A stretch of DNA of 7,534 nt from an uncultured delta proteobacterium. Lineage in GTDB: Bacteria; Myxococcota_A; Bradymonadia; REDH01. Made by a program: the position numbers and the translations under genes. Below, in pieces: positions 6,331-7,534 of the stretch. The DNA lies in NCBI GenBank assembly GCA_903873545.1, contig CAIQPA010000078.1, forward strand, positions 1 to 7,534, read 5' to 3'. The notes below the pieces were generated by a model. It was given only the letters and a program-made list of their open reading frames with translations, was not told the origin of the DNA and searched no databases. The stretch's first letter is position 1; each line of letters begins with the position of its first letter.

Positions 6331-6377
6331 GGCGAAGAAAAATGGGGTAGAGGAGACCACCCTCGAAGGAGAATCTC
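6331..6377. promoter_or_regulatory. Short divergent gap with the HD gene ribosome binding site
   Basis: AAGGAG at 6366-6371 sits six bases ahead of the ATG at 6378 and fixes the start of the HD-domain gene. A second SD-like GAGGAGA (6349-6355) has no start codon near it. The gap is the least GC-rich part of the window (GAAGAAAAATG near 6334-6344). No clear -35/-10 pair could be found on either strand, so the promoters may lie inside the neighbouring genes. Confidence 0.5.
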
Positions 6378-7534
6378 ATGGCTCGGCCCAGACCGCTCGG
6401 CAAGGTCTTTCGCGACCCGGTTCACAACATCATCAACTACCGCGATGAGGCTGTTCTAGGGCCGCTTATCGTCAGTCTCATCGACACGCCCGAGATGCAG
6501 CGGCTCCGCTCCGTGCGGCAGCTCGGGCTCGCAAATCTCGTCTTCCACGGCGCAGAACACTCCCGCTTTGCCCACTCGATGGGTGTGGCCCATGTGGCCC
6601 GCCGCATCTGCGATGCCTTCCGCAACGAGATGGAGCCGCTCGACCGCGTTGCGACCGTCGCGGCGGCGCTCCTGCACGACATCGGCCACGCCCCCTTCAG
6701 CCATGTCATGGAGCGCGTCTTCGCCTTCCACCACGAAGACCTCTCGGCTCAGCTGCTGCTGCATCCGGAGAGCGAGGCGCACCAGATTCTCCGGCAAGTT
6801 GATCCAGCGCTGCCGCAGCGTGTCGTCGACCTCATATGCGGCGCTACGACCGGCCTCGGCCGCGACATCGTCTCGAGCCAGATGGATGCCGACCGGCTCG
6901 ACTACCTGCTCCGTGACGCCCACATGACGGGCGCCGAAGTGGGCCGCTACGACATCGAGCGCATCCTCATCATGCTCCGTTCCGATCGCCGCGGACTCCT
7001 GGTCGATGCACGCGCCTACGAGGCGGTCGAGGGCTACCTCGTCTCGCGCTACCACATGTACCGGCTCATCTACTTTCACCGCACCGTGCGCTGCGCAGAG
7101 ACGATGCTGGAGAGGGCCTTCGCTCGGGCACGCTTTCTGGCCCATCGGGGCGACGGCTCCGTCCTTCCCGCCGGCACGCTCGGTGATTGGATCAGCGGCA
7201 AAGAGGCGCCGGGCGTCAGCGTTGCGCGCGTTGCAGACTTCGATGCCTGGGCCGCACTCGGCACTTGGCAGCACCATCCCGATCGCATCCTCTCGCAGCT
7301 CGCATCGGGCCTGCTGCACCGCAAACTCTTCAAGGCGCGGGAGCGGGTCACGCTGACGAGCGCGCCACGCGAGGGCGACGACACAGCGCTCGAGCAGCGC
7401 ATCCTCGAGGAGCTGTCGCCCGACGAGCGATTTCTCTTCTCCATCGACGTGGCCCACGACCACCCCTACCTGCCCTACATCGGCGGAGCGGGCGACGAGG
7501 CCCCCGCCATCCGCGTCGTCGACGGCCACGGCAC
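6378..7534 (+). CDS. HD-domain phosphohydrolase, SAMHD1/dNTPase-like (COG1078 type), C-terminus cut by window
   Basis: The first 385 residues are present and the frame is open at the window end. The N-terminus KVFRDPVHN (9-17), IDTPEMQRLRSVRQLGL (35-51) and HSRFAHSMGVAHVA (61-74) follow the SAMHD1/COG1078 pattern. HD-metal residues are His66, His100-Asp101 in LLHDIGHAPFSH (98-109), and an Asp in MDADRLDYLLRDAH (169-182), probably Asp172 by alignment to SAMHD1 Asp311; His119 matches the active-site His of 'HE'. Residues 224-240 (RYHMYRLIYFHRTVRCA) fit the nucleotide-contacting helix. Characterised relatives hydrolyse dNTPs to nucleoside and triphosphate; dNTP hydrolysis here is inferred. The family Gly after PVH is Asn here. 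There is no SAM domain or other N-terminal extension. The start is fixed by AAGGAG six bases before the ATG. It diverges from the small membrane protein. A housekeeping nucleotide-pool role is more likely than phage defence from context. Confidence 0.93.
   Translation, partial: MARPRPLGKVFRDPVHNIINYRDEAVLGPLIVSLIDTPEMQRLRSVRQLGLANLVFHGAEHSRFAHSMGVAHVARRICDAFRNEMEPLDRVATVAAALLHDIGHAPFSHVMERVFAFHHEDLSAQLLLHPESEAHQILRQVDPALPQRVVDLICGATTGLGRDIVSSQMDADRLDYLLRDAHMTGAEVGRYDIERILIMLRSDRRGLLVDARAYEAVEGYLVSRYHMYRLIYFHRTVRCAETMLERAFARARFLAHRGDGSVLPAGTLGDWISGKEAPGVSVARVADFDAWAALGTWQHHPDRILSQLASGLLHRKLFKARERVTLTSAPREGDDTALEQRILEELSPDERFLFSIDVAHDHPYLPYIGGAGDEAPAIRVVDGHG

Noticed and set aside
6035..6403. 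N-terminal extension of the lipoprotein up to 6403
   Set aside because: It is an Arg-rich frame with no domain, overlaps the small membrane gene, and would bury the lipobox signal peptide; GAGGAA before 6034 supports the shorter start.

Overview
This is a GC-rich bacterial window, roughly two thirds G+C by eye, with six genes, two of them cut by the window edges. The mix suggests a deltaproteobacterial-type organism such as Myxococcota or Bradymonadia: an L7/L12-like domain fused to a membrane protein, an exported PEGA-domain protein, and a lipoprotein with an Asp/Thr/Ala-rich linker after the lipobox. This placement rests on protein style and no marker gene proves it. No RNA gene, CRISPR array, insertion sequence or phage gene was seen.

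Layout. Positions 1-494 (minus) hold the N-terminal part of a protein with a TolB/FlgO-like domain. A 169-base divergent gap follows. On the plus strand, pyrD (664-1797, class 2 dihydroorotate dehydrogenase) overlaps by 4 bases a 721-residue protein (1794-3959) with an L7/L12 C-terminal-like head, a disordered middle of about 400 residues and a polytopic membrane tail. After a 71-base gap with two small palindromes comes an exported protein with one clear and one likely PEGA-type domain (4031-4768). Only 12 bases later the minus-strand genes end: a chlorophyllase-family alpha/beta-hydrolase lipoprotein (4781-6034) and, upstream of it, a putative small single-pass membrane protein (6088-6330). 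Diverging from these is an HD-domain phosphohydrolase of the SAMHD1/COG1078 type (6378 to beyond the window end).

How the genes relate. pyrD and the L7/L12-like fusion are probably co-transcribed and translationally coupled, and the PEGA gene may belong to the same transcript. The lipoprotein and the small membrane protein could form a second minus-strand unit. PyrD (pyrimidine synthesis) and the HD protein (probably dNTP hydrolysis) both concern nucleotides, but they lie in separate transcription units and no joint pathway can be claimed. Four of the six gene products appear to be envelope-associated (the fusion, the PEGA protein, the lipoprotein and the small protein).

No clear new defence or mobile system is visible. 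The most unusual items are the L7/L12-like/membrane fusion coupled to pyrD, the chlorophyllase-like lipoprotein with an in-frame 12-bp repeat in its linker, and the very tight divergent and convergent junctions.
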